Notes under the pieces: model-generated
Seen by the model: the letters and a program-made list of their open reading frames with translations, nothing else
Database searches by the model: none
What the model was told of the DNA's origin: nothing
Position numbers and translations under genes: made by a program
Shown: positions 28,902 to 39,979 of the stretch, one piece after another
Position numbering within the stretch: the first letter of the stretch is position 1
Layout: each line of letters begins with the position of its first letter
Origin: Shewanella profunda
Lineage (GTDB): Bacteria > Pseudomonadota > Gammaproteobacteria > Enterobacterales > Shewanellaceae
Assembly (NCBI RefSeq): GCF_023283765.1
Contig: NZ_JAKILG010000024.1
Location: 1 to 64,000, forward strand
Length of the DNA stretch: 64,000 nucleotides
Direction: 5' to 3'

Positions 28902-29576
28902 ATGCAGGAACAAATTAAGGCAATAGCGTTCGATCTCGACGGTACATTAATTGACAGTGTTCCTGACCTCGCTGTGGCTACTCAAGAAGCGTTAGCTGAG
29001 CTAGGTTTAACGACTTGTTCAGAGGCGCAAGTACGTACTTGGGTAGGTAATGGCGCTGAAATGTTAATGCGGCGTGCTATGACGAATGCTTTAGGTTTCG
29101 ATGTTGAACAGCATGTGCTCGATGCCGCCATGCCGATTTTTATGCATCACTACCAAGAGAATCTTGAAAAGCACAGTGCACTCTATGCCGATGTGCATCA
29201 AGTATTGCAAACCTTATTCGACCAAGGCTTTAAGCTGGCTGTGGTTACCAATAAGCCGTATCGCTTTACCTTGCCTTTACTCAATGCCTTTGGAATTAAT
29301 GACTTTTTTAGCTTAGTGTTAGGCGGCGATACGCTACCTAAGATGAAGCCCGATCCTCTGCCGCTTCAGCACCTGTTACAGGAATGGCAATTGGATAAAG
29401 GAGAGTTATTAATGGTGGGTGACTCGAAAAATGATATTTTAGCGGCGAAAGCGGCGGGGATAGCATCAATCGGCTTGACCTATGGCTACAACTACGGTGA
29501 AGATATCGGGCTCAGTGGCCCTGATGCCGTATGTGAGCAATTTAGTGATATTTTGAGCTGGTTGAAACTTGCTTAA
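28902..29576 (+). CDS. gph: phosphoglycolate phosphatase
   Basis: Gph removes phosphate from 2-phosphoglycolate, which arises in part from repair of oxidised DNA ends. The 224-residue HAD-superfamily protein has motif I AFDLDGTLIDSVPDLA with the nucleophile Asp, motif II VVTNKP, and motif III/IV MVGDSKNDILAAKAAG. I start at the ATG 4 bases after rpe; the longer frame upstream only overlaps rpe. The rpe-gph-trpS order matches E. coli. Confidence 0.93.
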   Translation: MQEQIKAIAFDLDGTLIDSVPDLAVATQEALAELGLTTCSEAQVRTWVGNGAEMLMRRAMTNALGFDVEQHVLDAAMPIFMHHYQENLEKHSALYADVHQVLQTLFDQGFKLAVVTNKPYRFTLPLLNAFGINDFFSLVLGGDTLPKMKPDPLPLQHLLQEWQLDKGELLMVGDSKNDILAAKAAGIASIGLTYGYNYGEDIGLSGPDAVCEQFSDILSWLKLA

Positions 29577-29658
29577 GCTCAAGCAGCGAGAGTCAGTGTT
29601 AATTAGTATTGTGATAATTTTTACAGCCTTTTTATTTATATAGTGGAGCAATGACGTA

Positions 29659-30657
29659 ATGACCAAACCCATAGTACTCAGCGGTGCGCAGCCGTCCGGC
29701 GAATTAACCATAGGTAACTACATGGGTGCATTGCGTCAATGGGTGGCGATGCAAGATAGCCACGACTGCTTGTATTGTGTAGTGGATTTACACGCCATTA
29801 CTGTGCGCCAAGATCCTAAAACCCTGCGCGAAGCCTGTTTAGATACCTTGGCTTTGTATTTAGCCTGTGGTGTTGACCCTAAAAAGAGCACAGTGTTTAT
29901 CCAGTCACAGGTACCACAGCACACACAATTGGGCTGGGCACTAAACTGCTATACCCAAATGGGTGAGTTGAGTCGCATGACTCAGTTTAAAGATAAATCA
30001 CAAAAGCATGCTAACAACATCAACGTGGGTCTGTTTGGTTACCCTGTGCTGATGGCGGCGGATATTCTGATTTATCAAGCGAACGAAATCCCGGTTGGTC
30101 AAGATCAAAAGCAACACCTTGAATTAACGCGTGATATCGCTACTCGGTTTAACAATGCCTATGGCGATACGTTCACTATTCCTGAGCCATTTATTCCTGA
30201 GCATGGTGCTAAGGTGATGTCACTGCAGGAGCCGCTGAAGAAGATGTCTAAGTCAGACGAAAACCGTAACAATGTTATCGGTTTACTCGAAGATCCTAAA
30301 TCCGTGCTCAAAAAACTGAAAAAAGCCATGACAGACAGCGATGAGCCGCCAGTTGTGCGTTTCGATATGGACAATAAGCCGGGGGTTTCTAACCTGTTGA
30401 GTCTCATGTCGGGTGTGACGGGTCAAAGCATTGCGAGCCTAGAAGCTGAGTTTGAAGGCAAGATGTATGGCCATTTGAAAGGTGCCGCAGGCGAAGCAGT
30501 TGTTAGCATGTTGGAACCATTGCAGGAGCGTTACCGCGCTATTCGTAGTGATCGTGCTTACTTAGATCAAGTGATGAGGGCTGGTGCCGAGAATGCACAG
30601 GCGCGCGCCGAAGTGACCTTGAAAAAAGTCTATGAGAAAATTGGTTTGTTAGTTTAA
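29659..30657 (+). CDS. trpS: tryptophanyl-tRNA synthetase
   Basis: TrpRS is a class I aminoacyl-tRNA synthetase. The 332-residue protein carries the HIGH-type motif as [12 protein letters not shown] after SGAQPSGE, the [18 protein letters not shown] block, and KMSKS at [12 protein letters not shown]. Its length and order after rpe-gph are as expected. It is closed by a strong terminator. Confidence 0.97.
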   Translation: MTKPIVLSGAQPSGELTIGNYMGALRQWVAMQDSHDCLYCVVDLHAITVRQDPKTLREACLDTLALYLACGVDPKKSTVFIQSQVPQHTQLGWALNCYTQMGELSRMTQFKDKSQKHANNINVGLFGYPVLMAADILIYQANEIPVGQDQKQHLELTRDIATRFNNAYGDTFTIPEPFIPEHGAKVMSLQEPLKKMSKSDENRNNVIGLLEDPKSVLKKLKKAMTDSDEPPVVRFDMDNKPGVSNLLSLMSGVTGQSIASLEAEFEGKMYGHLKGAAGEAVVSMLEPLQERYRAIRSDRAYLDQVMRAGAENAQARAEVTLKKVYEKIGLLV

Positions 30658-30683
30658 ACCGTATTACCTCAAGCATTGAATTT

Positions 30684-30708
30684 AAAGCCGACATAAGTCG
30701 GCTTTTTT
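30684..30708 (+). terminator. terminator after trpS
   Basis: AAAGCCGAC-ATAA-GTCGGCTTTTTT is a strong GC stem with a T run about 30 bases after trpS. Confidence 0.88.
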
Positions 30709-30725
30709 GTTTCTGTAACCAGGTT

Positions 30726-31598
30726 TTAGGCCTGTGATTTAAGCCAAGATGAGAAGGCGGCAATCGCAGGCTCGGATAAGCGGCGCTGCTTACAAAAGAA
30801 GGTAAATTCAAAACCCGTATGCACATCGGGTAAGTTCACCGCGACTAAACGCCCAGTGGAAATATCACCCGCTACCATAAAATCTGGTGCAAGGGCTAAA
30901 CCTTGACCGGCAATGGCGGCTTCAATCGCCATGACGATATGGCTAAATATATGTTGTTGTTCGTTATTAAGCGGGATTTGATGTGCAGATGACCATTTAT
31001 GCCAGTCAAGCCCCAGGGGCCCTTCATCCACGACTAATAGGGCTTGCTGCTGAAAATTATTGAGGTTGATCTCACGCCATTTGGGGTAAAAGCTTGGACT
31101 ACACACTGTGATCAAGCGTTCCTTATGCAGTAACTGCTGCCAATAACCCCGCTGGTTGAGTTTACCTGCGATAAAAATATCCGCTGTACTGGTACTTAGG
31201 TCAGGATCTTGGGTGATCATCTCAAGGCGGATCTTCACACTCGGGTACTGGCGGCGAAAATCCGCAAGCCGAGGGATCAACCATTTCACGGCGAAGGAGC
31301 TATAAACCGCTAAGCATAATTGCTTATTGGGTGTGTCCTTCACCTTAAGATTAAGGTCACTTAGCTCATTGAAAATGCGTTCTAATTCGACGAATAATCC
31401 TTGGCCTTTGGGTGTTAATTGCAACTTACGGCCTTGGCGATCAAATAATTGCTCACCAAAATATTCTTCTAATACTCGCACTTGATGTGAAACCGCGCTT
31501 TGGGTGATGCATAGCTCATCGGCCGCCTTTGAAAAATGCTGCTGTCTGGCGGCGGTTTCGAATACTTGTAGCGCACGTAATGGTGGAAGCTTTCTCAT
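30726..31598 (-). CDS. LysR-family transcriptional regulator (GcvA-like)
   Basis: The 290-residue protein has the N-terminal winged helix of LysR regulators (PPLRALQVFETAARQQHFSKAADELCITQSAVSHQVRVLEEYFGEQLFDR) and a periplasmic-binding-like effector domain. The N-terminal sequence is of the GcvA/AmpR subtype. I start at the ATG at 31598; three codons upstream the frame uses TTG. The adjacent divergent gene is a DMT-family permease, a frequent target arrangement for LysR proteins, so the regulator may control that exporter. The effector cannot be told from sequence. Confidence 0.88.
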   Translation of the reverse strand: MRKLPPLRALQVFETAARQQHFSKAADELCITQSAVSHQVRVLEEYFGEQLFDRQGRKLQLTPKGQGLFVELERIFNELSDLNLKVKDTPNKQLCLAVYSSFAVKWLIPRLADFRRQYPSVKIRLEMITQDPDLSTSTADIFIAGKLNQRGYWQQLLHKERLITVCSPSFYPKWREINLNNFQQQALLVVDEGPLGLDWHKWSSAHQIPLNNEQQHIFSHIVMAIEAAIAGQGLALAPDFMVAGDISTGRLVAVNLPDVHTGFEFTFFCKQRRLSEPAIAAFSSWLKSQA

Positions 31599-31717
31599 TA
31601 TTTTCAATATGTAAAAATTTTAGTATGAATCTAATTCATCTAGCATGAGAAAGCATCATTTCAGCTTAAGTTTTGTGGGGATTATCATGCTGCCATCGAG
31701 ATTTGTGGAAGTTAAAA

Positions 31718-32641
31718 ATGCAACGCCCTGTTGTTATCGGTTTGATTTTATTGATAGTGGGTAACCTATTTAGTGCTTTTTACGATGTATCTATCAAATG
31801 GTTACCGGATGATGCCAACGCCGCAACTTTTCTTCTTGTAAGACAAATTACCTCTGTCTTTATGTTGTTGCCCATATGGTTATATGCGCAGCGACCCATG
31901 ACGACACATATTTCAGTTCACCTTTGGCGTGCCAACATAGGCTCAGTTGGCGCGCTTTTTTTAATTATTGGTTTAATGGCGTTGCCGCTTGCGACCGTGA
32001 GCTCGCTGTTTTACTCGGCACCGCTGATGATCATCCTTATGGGATATTGGTTTCTTAAGGAGCGCATTACCACAGGGCAGGTATTCTGTACCCTGTTAGG
32101 ATTTGTGGGCATTGTGATTATTCTGCGCCCGAGTGAAATGAATTGGTTCGGTCTTGCTGTACTATTTTCGGCTTTCACCTTTGCGGTGAACCAACTGACG
32201 CTTAAAAAAGTGCCCAATACGGAACATCCAGTACTCACCTTAATGCTTTATAACCTCTTAGGTATACCCGCCACTTTGTTGATAACAGCGTTTCAAGGTC
32301 TACAGGGTTTCAGTTGGGGATTGTTGAGTATTGCCTTGCTGAGTAATGCTTTTTTGCTGATTTATCATTGGTTTTGTGTGTTAGCTTACCGTAAAGCCCA
32401 GGCGAGTGATATTGCGATTGCGGAATATACCGGGCTGTTATTTATCGTGTTTCTAGGTTGGTTGTTGTTCGATGAATGGTTAGACAGTTTAAGTTGGCTT
32501 GGGGCGGCATTGATTGTACTGCCATCTTTATTCCTACCTTGGATAGGAATGTTAATTGCTAAGTCTGGGCGCTGCAGTGTTGAGGGTTTGCTGGTGGAGC
32601 CCTTGATACTTGAAAGTGTCGAGGGCGAGCCTAAGCGCTAA
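31718..32641 (+). CDS. DMT-superfamily (EamA) permease
   Basis: The 307-residue protein has about ten hydrophobic segments and the duplicated EamA fold of drug/metabolite transporters, with the repeat-end signatures YWFLKERIT and GWLLFDEWLDSLSWLGAALIV. Members export amino acids, metabolites or drugs; the substrate here is unknown. The GTG at 31673 would add 15 residues unlike a membrane protein start, so I use the ATG at 31718 after GGAAG. It is divergent from the LysR gene. Confidence 0.88.
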   Translation: MQRPVVIGLILLIVGNLFSAFYDVSIKWLPDDANAATFLLVRQITSVFMLLPIWLYAQRPMTTHISVHLWRANIGSVGALFLIIGLMALPLATVSSLFYSAPLMIILMGYWFLKERITTGQVFCTLLGFVGIVIILRPSEMNWFGLAVLFSAFTFAVNQLTLKKVPNTEHPVLTLMLYNLLGIPATLLITAFQGLQGFSWGLLSIALLSNAFLLIYHWFCVLAYRKAQASDIAIAEYTGLLFIVFLGWLLFDEWLDSLSWLGAALIVLPSLFLPWIGMLIAKSGRCSVEGLLVEPLILESVEGEPKR

Positions 32642-32661
32642 GTGGCCTAGGCGCGATAGTG

Positions 32662-33830
<1,169 letters not shown>

Positions 33831-33910
33831 TCAGGATAAAGTGTTGCTATCATGCCATAATTTCTCGGGTGAGTTGAGGCATAAGCGTTAAAAATAATTC
33901 ATGCCGATGT

Positions 33911-34237
33911 CTAAAAGGCATCGACTAACCAATGGATTTGATTGCCTTCTATTGCGACAACATCGAAACGGCAGGGCACATCGAGTCGATGGATTTGTAA
34001 GTAATGGCTAGCAGCCTTACGTATACGGCTTATTTGCGCCTTACTTACTGCTTGTAGTGCGCCACCATATTGGGTTGCAGAGCGATATTTCACTTCAACA
34101 AATACCCAATGGTTTTTATGGCGCATGACTAAATCGATTTCGCCAAACGGATAGCGGACATTACGTTCGACAAAAGTGAGCCCTTGTTGTTCCAGGTGAC
34201 TTTGGGCGAGCGTTTCAGCCTCTTGTCCGAGTATCAT
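33911..34237 (-). CDS. yraN: YraN family protein (UPF0102, nuclease-like fold)
   Basis: The 108-residue protein has the UPF0102 pattern: [50 protein letters not shown]. The G-E-I-D and V-E-V-K elements resemble the metal-binding core of restriction-type nucleases, but the role is not established. Four-base overlap with lpoA and synteny with E. coli yraM-yraN-yraO support the call. Confidence 0.92.
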   Translation of the reverse strand: MILGQEAETLAQSHLEQQGLTFVERNVRYPFGEIDLVMRHKNHWVFVEVKYRSATQYGGALQAVSKAQISRIRKAASHYLQIHRLDVPCRFDVVAIEGNQIHWLVDAF

Positions 34238-36099
34238 AGCAGGCGGAAACTGCCTCTTTGGTATCGTCCCCAGCTTAACTGGCGGTTGATAACACCGTCT
34301 GGGCTGACGGATAAAACACCGCTGCGGCCGTTAAATTGATACCCGGGAAATGAGCGCATTTGGGCTAATTTGCTAATTAAATCTATAGCGTCATAACCCA
34401 TGATAAACAAACGCTTCTGGCTATTATTCCAACCAGCCCACAGGGTATTTACCATGAGGTTTTCTTCGCCATTTTGCATTAGCCAAGGGGCATCACTCAT
34501 GGTTAAATTATTTAAATCCTGTGCGGTTTGGCTCGACTCGTTATCGATACGGCTGCGGCTTGAGGTATACAGAGGTACAGGCTGAGTGAAGACACTAAAG
34601 TTCACATCGATAAACGCTTTGAGCAGAGTTAACTCCTGTGGCGTTGATATCATATAAATAGCATCGATATCTTGGCGTGAACGAAAATCGGCCTGTACTG
34701 AGTTACCTATGAGTTCCTTAATGCGGGCAATTCGTTCTTGGCTATCACGTACGCCAAGGGCATCTTGTACTGTGGTTCGCATTTTATCACCGCCATCGTA
34801 GTAATAGACTTCGATGGGAGTGTCACTCTTCTTTTTCCATGCTTGGATAAAACTCTCGGCCATACGTTTGCCAATAGCATCGTTGCTGGCAAGTAGTAGC
34901 GGCATAGTCACGCCATCTTGATACATACGCGCTGCAGCATCAGCCGCTTCTTGTGCGGGTGAGAGGGCGAAGTAGAATTTATTAGCATCAGGTACTAACT
35001 TTTCGGTCTGATTTAAAAATAACTGTGGAATAGGTGCGCTTGTTGCTGGCACCGCACCCGTTACCGTTGTGCTGGTGTTATTCATCGCCTGTAATTGGTC
35101 TATTTCACTGGGCAATAGCGGGCCAATGATAAACTCAGCACCTGCAGCTACCGCCTGCTGGTAGGCCGATACGGCATCATTTGCGGTATCGTAAAAATTC
35201 ACCACAACTTGCTCGTTAGGTTTGGCTAAGTAGCTGGCTAAAATACCTTGACGAATCGCATTAGCAGCATTCGCCCTTGAGCCTGTGAGCGGTAATAGCA
35301 CCGCAATATTCTTTGGTGCAAAAGGCTTAGCATTGAGTGCTCTATCTAAGTCTGCTGGCAATTTTGCGGCTGCAGGATGATATGGGTTCTGTTTCTGCCA
35401 TTCGCCTAAGTAGCGCACTAATTGGGCCGGATCGACGGCATAATGCTTCGCAATATAGGCCAGCTGTAACCAACCCGCAAAGATGAGGCTCTTAGTATCA
35501 CGGGTAAAATTTTGTAGTGTTTGTTCGTGCATAGGCTGCAGTACTTGCCAAATTTTATCATTGACTTCGTTCGCCTCTGCTGGTGGCAGATAGGTCGTGA
35601 GCAAACTTAGCTCGCGTACTTGTTCAATGGGCTGCTTATTTAGTTGATATAAGTGAGCTTTAAACTGGTGATATGCCACCATCTGCCACTTCGGCAGACT
35701 CCAAGTACTTGGATAATTTAATATATTGAGAGCATCAGTATAGGTCGAAGTATGTTCAAGTACACGAGCTGTGAGATATTTGTGCTCGGCTAATAGCGTC
35801 GGGTTCTGCGTTAAACTGGGTTGCATCGACTTAAGCAGTTTTTGCGCGGCGGCATAATCGTTCGCATTGATATACGCATGCGCCGCAAGCAGCAGGTTGG
35901 TATCCCGTTGCTGTGCGTCTTTGCTATTGGCTGCCTGTGCTAAATACACATTGGGCGCCAAAGGGGCAGAGGCTAAAGAGGTGACCGCGGTGGGGGCCGT
36001 TCCAGTCGAAGTTGTAGGCGTCGAAGTGCCACAACCCGCTAAAATTGCCGCTAAAATGGCCACGGAAACGAACTTAGTTGTATTCAGGCTTTTTAACAC
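34234..36099 (-). CDS. lpoA: penicillin-binding protein activator LpoA
   Basis: LpoA is the outer-membrane lipoprotein that stimulates the transpeptidase of PBP1A, whose gene mrcA is at 15.7-18.2 kb. The 621-residue precursor has the lipobox ILAGCG at about residue 23, a TPR-like N-domain (about 45-260) and a C-terminal periplasmic-binding-protein-like LppC domain beginning [31 protein letters not shown]. It is the first gene of lpoA-yraN-diaA-dolP and is divergent from rsmI. Confidence 0.94.
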   Translation of the reverse strand: MLKSLNTTKFVSVAILAAILAGCGTSTPTTSTGTAPTAVTSLASAPLAPNVYLAQAANSKDAQQRDTNLLLAAHAYINANDYAAAQKLLKSMQPSLTQNPTLLAEHKYLTARVLEHTSTYTDALNILNYPSTWSLPKWQMVAYHQFKAHLYQLNKQPIEQVRELSLLTTYLPPAEANEVNDKIWQVLQPMHEQTLQNFTRDTKSLIFAGWLQLAYIAKHYAVDPAQLVRYLGEWQKQNPYHPAAAKLPADLDRALNAKPFAPKNIAVLLPLTGSRANAANAIRQGILASYLAKPNEQVVVNFYDTANDAVSAYQQAVAAGAEFIIGPLLPSEIDQLQAMNNTSTTVTGAVPATSAPIPQLFLNQTEKLVPDANKFYFALSPAQEAADAAARMYQDGVTMPLLLASNDAIGKRMAESFIQAWKKKSDTPIEVYYYDGGDKMRTTVQDALGVRDSQERIARIKELIGNSVQADFRSRQDIDAIYMISTPQELTLLKAFIDVNFSVFTQPVPLYTSSRSRIDNESSQTAQDLNNLTMSDAPWLMQNGEENLMVNTLWAGWNNSQKRLFIMGYDAIDLISKLAQMRSFPGYQFNGRSGVLSVSPDGVINRQLSWGRYQRGSFRLL

Positions 36100-36187
36100 T
36101 GGGCTTCACTCTGGTAAGATGCAGCCTCTAGTTTAACCTTCTCTCGCGCTTGACGAAAGTCTTGGCACTGTCATTACAGAGGTATAT

Positions 36188-37030
36188 ATGGACCAAAGCG
36201 TCGCACTCTACATAGTTCCCACTCCCATAGGTAATTTGGGCGACATGAGTTCACGGGCTATAGAGGTGCTGAATCAGGTTTCATTGATCGCCTGTGAAGA
36301 TACCCGCCACAGCGGCAAGTTATTGAGCCACTTCGGTATTACCACTAAAACTATTGCGCTGCATGACCATAACGAACGTGCTCGTGCCCAGTGGATTGTC
36401 GATCAGCTTGCAGCTGGGCTGTCGATAGCATTAATTTCAGATGCGGGTACGCCGTTGATTTCTGATCCGGGTTATCACTTAGTCTCCCATGTGCGTCAGT
36501 CGGGTTTTAATGTGATCCCCTTGCCCGGCCCTTGCGCGGCGATTACCGCCCTGAGTGCTTCAGGCTTACCATCGGATCGTTTTTCTTTTGAAGGTTTTTT
36601 GCCGTCTAAAGAAAAAGCCCGTGCCGATAAATTGCTGGCATTGAAAGAAGATCCGCGCACACTGATTTTTTACGAATCACCACACCGTATCGAGCATAGC
36701 CTGACGACTATGGCCGAAGTACTTGGTGGCGATCGCCATGTAGTGATGGCGCGGGAAGTGACTAAAACCTTCGAAACTTTTTTATCCGGTCCTGTTGCAG
36801 ACGTATTAGCTAGGGTAAGCACAGATCCTAATCAACAGAAGGGCGAAATCGTGCTGATGGTGCACGGTTACCATATCGATGACGATGAAGCTATTCCAAC
36901 GGTCGCAATTAATACGCTTAAGCTGCTGTGCGAAGAATTGCCTCTCAAAAAGGCCGCTGCAATTGCTGCGCAAATTCACGGTCTTAAGAAAAATGCGCTG
37001 TATAAATATGGGCTAGAGTCTGATTTATAA
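36188..37030 (+). CDS. rsmI: 16S rRNA (cytidine-1402 2'-O)-methyltransferase
   Basis: RsmI methylates C1402 of 16S rRNA in the decoding centre. The 280-residue tetrapyrrole-methylase-fold protein shows [22 protein letters not shown], the [12 protein letters not shown] block, [17 protein letters not shown] and [27 protein letters not shown]. Divergence from lpoA matches E. coli yraL-yraM. Confidence 0.96.
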   Translation: MDQSVALYIVPTPIGNLGDMSSRAIEVLNQVSLIACEDTRHSGKLLSHFGITTKTIALHDHNERARAQWIVDQLAAGLSIALISDAGTPLISDPGYHLVSHVRQSGFNVIPLPGPCAAITALSASGLPSDRFSFEGFLPSKEKARADKLLALKEDPRTLIFYESPHRIEHSLTTMAEVLGGDRHVVMAREVTKTFETFLSGPVADVLARVSTDPNQQKGEIVLMVHGYHIDDDEAIPTVAINTLKLLCEELPLKKAAAIAAQIHGLKKNALYKYGLESDL

Positions 37031-37059
37031 GCACTGCTACGCGTAGTCTGGATTAACTG

Positions 37060-37088
37060 TGGTACATAAAGGTGGCTTAGGCTATAAT
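37060..37088 (+). promoter_or_regulatory. rnpB promoter
   Basis: A perfect -10 box TATAAT at 37083-37088 lies about 7 bases before the RNA start and is followed by the GC-rich discriminator CCGCGCC. The -35 region 17 bases upstream (TGGTAC) is poor. Confidence 0.6.
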
Positions 37089-37095
37089 CCGCGCC

Positions 37096-37449
<354 letters not shown>

Positions 37450-37458
37450 TTCTATTAG

Positions 37459-37488
37459 AAGGCCTCACAGTGATGTGAGGCCTTTTTT
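37459..37488 (+). terminator. rnpB terminator
   Basis: AAGGCCTCACA-GTGA-TGTGAGGCCTTTTTT is a perfect stem of about 11 bp with a T run directly after the RNase P RNA. Confidence 0.9.
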
Positions 37489-37690
37489 ATGGCGGCGCAG
37501 TTGAATGCAACAGTCCCTTTGTTACCTTTACCGAAGCATCTGGCAAGCCAAGCCCAAGGGCCGGCAAGCGATCCATTAAACCCACTCTCCACCAAGTGGC
37601 CAGAATGTATTAAAAGGGCGTTTACGCTCTCATCCCGACGTTGCTCAAGCGCATTACGCCTCATTCGCCCATGCCATTTAATGGTTATTA
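37489..37690. other. repeat-like or non-coding stretch between rnpB and the MGL pseudogene
   Basis: Both strands hold overlapping open frames of about 70 codons (plus 37489-37710; minus 37455-37664), but neither has a ribosome site or recognisable domain. The minus-strand frame runs through the rnpB terminator. The composition differs from the neighbouring genes. It may be a dispersed repeat or remnant; I do not call a gene. Confidence 0.3.
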
Positions 37691-37699
37691 GGCCCTATT

Positions 37700-38295
37700 A
37701 TGCAATTTAAAACCACATTGCTTCACACCCATCATAGCGCTGAGGATTCGACGGGCGCTCTTACGACTCCCATCTATCAAAGCAGCACCTTCGTCTACGG
37801 TAGTGCCGAAGATGGTCGAGCCCGTTTTGCTGGTGAGCAGCCGGGTTTTATCTACAGTCGAATAGCGAATCCGACAGTTCAGGCTCTTGAACATCAATTA
37901 GCACAGCTGGAAGGGGCTGATGAAGCACTCGTTGTTGCGAGTGGGATAGGCGGCCATCAGTAGTATTTTCTATGCCTTAGCCAGTTATGGTGATGAAATT
38001 GCATTTATCGACCCCGTATCGTATATGGTGGCACTGCGGCATTTCTCATCCAAACCTTAACCCGCGCGGGTATTACCGTGCGTCGTTATCAAGACGATGA
38101 TCATTTATTGGCAGAGATTACCGCCGAAACAAAAATTATCCTATTTGAGCCCGCCCAGCAAGTACCACCCATGCGGCAATGGATGCCGAGAGTCGGCTAG
38201 CATCTGGGGTTAATGACAACTTGATTAGATTGAGTATTGGCGTCGAAGATCCTCAAGATTTGATTGCCGATCTTGAGCAAGCATTAGCCATTTAA
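37700..38295 (+). pseudogene. methionine gamma-lyase pseudogene (frameshifts and large internal deletion)
   Basis: The N-terminal part reads as a methionine gamma-lyase / cystathionine lyase of the PLP type: FKTTLLHTHHSAEDSTGALTTPIYQSSTFVYGSAEDG, FIYSRIANPTVQALEHQLAQLEG and ALVVASGIG. It then hits TAG at 37961. In the next frame it continues as AISSIFYALASYGDEIAFIDP. A second shift near 38017 restores [44 protein letters not shown]. At about 38160 the sequence jumps straight to the C-terminus ([25 protein letters not shown], stop 38293-38295). The middle, including the PLP lysine region, is missing. The enzyme would have cleaved methionine to methanethiol, ammonia and 2-oxobutyrate. Confidence 0.88.
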
Positions 38296-38557
38296 AGATG
38301 ATGGCAATGCAGGATCGTTCTCGATCGCTGGAGTTAGTTCTCTGATCACCCCGTTGCCTAAATGCTTTGACCCAGTGGGTAAAAATTACCATGGGCAGGT
38401 AACTTCTACTCTCAAAGAGGAACGCCGATAGTAATGTATCTATTTAACTATTTGTTTTAATGTATTTATTGGGGTTGGCGCAGCCATTGCAACTAGTGGT
38501 TAAGATGCAAAATACAGCATATCGCTGTGTTTATAGTGTTTACCAAGGAGACATCTT

Positions 38558-38881
38558 ATGGCTATTTCACCCAGTACAACAGCCAAGGCTGATAGTAAAA
38601 GTAACAATGCTTTAAATTCGCCAACCACGGCAAAAGCCAGTGAGGCCACGCATCATGCCGTTGATGCCGTAGCAGTGAAAGCCGCAGCCGCAGAAGACAC
38701 ATTGCGTAAAACTGCAATTCACTCGCAGGAAACTCTGGCACACAAGCAGGAGGAAATTAAACAGCAACTGCAAAGCTCATATAGCAAAACCCGTGAGCTT
38801 GCAGCACAAAACCCACTTGCCACAGCAGGTATAGCGTTTGCGGCGGGTGTCGTGCTGACGGCTTTATTACGCCGTCGCTAA
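38558..38881 (+). CDS. DUF883 / ElaB-YqjD-like membrane-anchored protein
   Basis: The 107-residue protein has an Ala/Lys/Glu-rich helical body and a single C-terminal membrane segment with a glycine pattern (NPLATAGIAFAAGVVLTALL) ending in RRR. This is the shape of E. coli YqjD/ElaB, inner-membrane proteins that can bind ribosomes in stationary phase. It has a strong ribosome site (CAAGGAGA). The next two genes follow at 10 and 2 bases, as in the E. coli yqjD-yqjE-yqjK group. Confidence 0.8.
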   Translation: MAISPSTTAKADSKSNNALNSPTTAKASEATHHAVDAVAVKAAAAEDTLRKTAIHSQETLAHKQEEIKQQLQSSYSKTRELAAQNPLATAGIAFAAGVVLTALLRRR

Positions 38882-38890
38882 GGCGGATTT

Positions 38891-39388
38891 ATGCAACATA
38901 GCGAACGATCCGAAGCACCAGAACAAAAGCCTGTCTCACACAGTGCTGAAGCTCATTCGGGGCAGCCTATATCAACGCAGGCTACCCTGAATAAAACAGC
39001 AGAGCAGGCAATTGAACAGTTAGCTGAGATTGCCGCGCTGAGTAGTTCGGTGAAGCAAATTTATACCAGTCAGTTAAAACTGACTGGGCAAATTGCAACG
39101 GCAGAATGGCAGCTAACCGGACGCAGTCTAACCATAGCAGCAGCTTTAGTTGTCTGCTTTGGTGCTGGTTTAATTCTACTCTGGGGCAGTATCTTGCTGC
39201 TGTTGGGGTATTTACTATTCCAGCTGAGCAGTTCGCTATTGATTACTGGCACAGCGTTAGTGTTATTGCAGTTTGTTTTGTTGTTCTGGTGTTGGCGCAG
39301 CCTTGGCTATGTACTATCCCAAGTTGGTTTTTCAAATACCTGGCGACAATTACGCCTTTTGTTTTTGGCTCCTAAACAGGAACAATAA
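38891..39388 (+). CDS. YqjE-like phage-holin-family membrane protein
   Basis: The 165-residue protein has a polar N-terminal 45 residues, an amphipathic helical stretch, and two strong membrane helices (about 78-105 and 110-135). The position after a YqjD-like gene and the two-helix layout fit the YqjE / DUF1469 holin-like family. Its function is not known. The downstream gene starts 2 bases after its stop. Confidence 0.7.
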   Translation: MQHSERSEAPEQKPVSHSAEAHSGQPISTQATLNKTAEQAIEQLAEIAALSSSVKQIYTSQLKLTGQIATAEWQLTGRSLTIAAALVVCFGAGLILLWGSILLLLGYLLFQLSSSLLITGTALVLLQFVLLFWCWRSLGYVLSQVGFSNTWRQLRLLFLAPKQEQ

Positions 39389-39390
39389 GC

Positions 39391-39645
39391 ATGCTAATTA
39401 AAACCTTACTGAAAAAACAGCAGTTGAAGCTGACTGTGCTGACCGACCAAGGCCAGTTGCAGCATGAGTTGTTACTGACGAGGAAACGACAAGTAGCGCA
39501 AAGTGCCCGTACTTTTATTGGTTCTACGCCAGGCTTGATCGTCAGTTTCAGCCTTGGTTGTCTGTTTCAAATGCGCCACAACAGCACAGTAAAACTACTG
39601 CGTAGCACCTTTGGTCTGCGTTGGATAACCAAACTAATCGTTTGA
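39391..39645 (+). CDS. small basic protein in the YqjD/YqjE-like operon
   Basis: I do not recognise a domain in this 84-residue protein. It is basic (many Lys, Arg) with one weak hydrophobic segment (TPGLIVSFSLGCLFQM). Its tight spacing after the YqjE-like gene and similar place to E. coli yqjK suggest it is a third member of the same operon. Confidence 0.6.
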   Translation: MLIKTLLKKQQLKLTVLTDQGQLQHELLLTRKRQVAQSARTFIGSTPGLIVSFSLGCLFQMRHNSTVKLLRSTFGLRWITKLIV

Positions 39646-39979
39646 TAATTCTTTAAACGCCGCGACTTATTATCATAATGACTTTCATTGGTTTAGATAT
39701 GCATTTCGTTGTTATTAGTATTAGTCAACGCCGCTAAAATGATGCCTCGCGTAAGCAGATGTAAGTACTTGGCTTGTTGTGTAGGACTGATGTGGACTAG
39801 CAATAAGTTGTTGCATTTATCTTAAATAAAGAGTGGCTATTATGCTGTGGGCTAACGTGTGGCTTGGAATAACTCGTTAGTGCTGAACGCGTTGAGAAGT
39901 TTATTTGAGGTCGCAAGGCGTTGAGGATTGTTTTAAAAGAGTAAATTTATCATACGATTATTCTGTATGTACCTTAGGT
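39646..39979. other. gene-free spacer between convergent genes
   Basis: About 330 bases lie between the YqjK-position gene (plus) and the barrel protein (minus). I see no convincing terminator hairpin with a T run, no RNA gene and no repeat. Confidence 0.5.

Noticed and set aside
37489-37710. Plus-strand 73-codon frame after rnpB
   Set aside because: No ribosome site, no recognisable domain, starts in the terminator and runs into the MGL remnant. Listed only as an unexplained stretch.
39391-39645. Treating the YqjK-position gene as spurious because it is short and lacks a domain
   Set aside because: Tight spacing, same strand and equivalent position in the yqjDEK-like order make it a likely real gene, so it was kept at moderate confidence.
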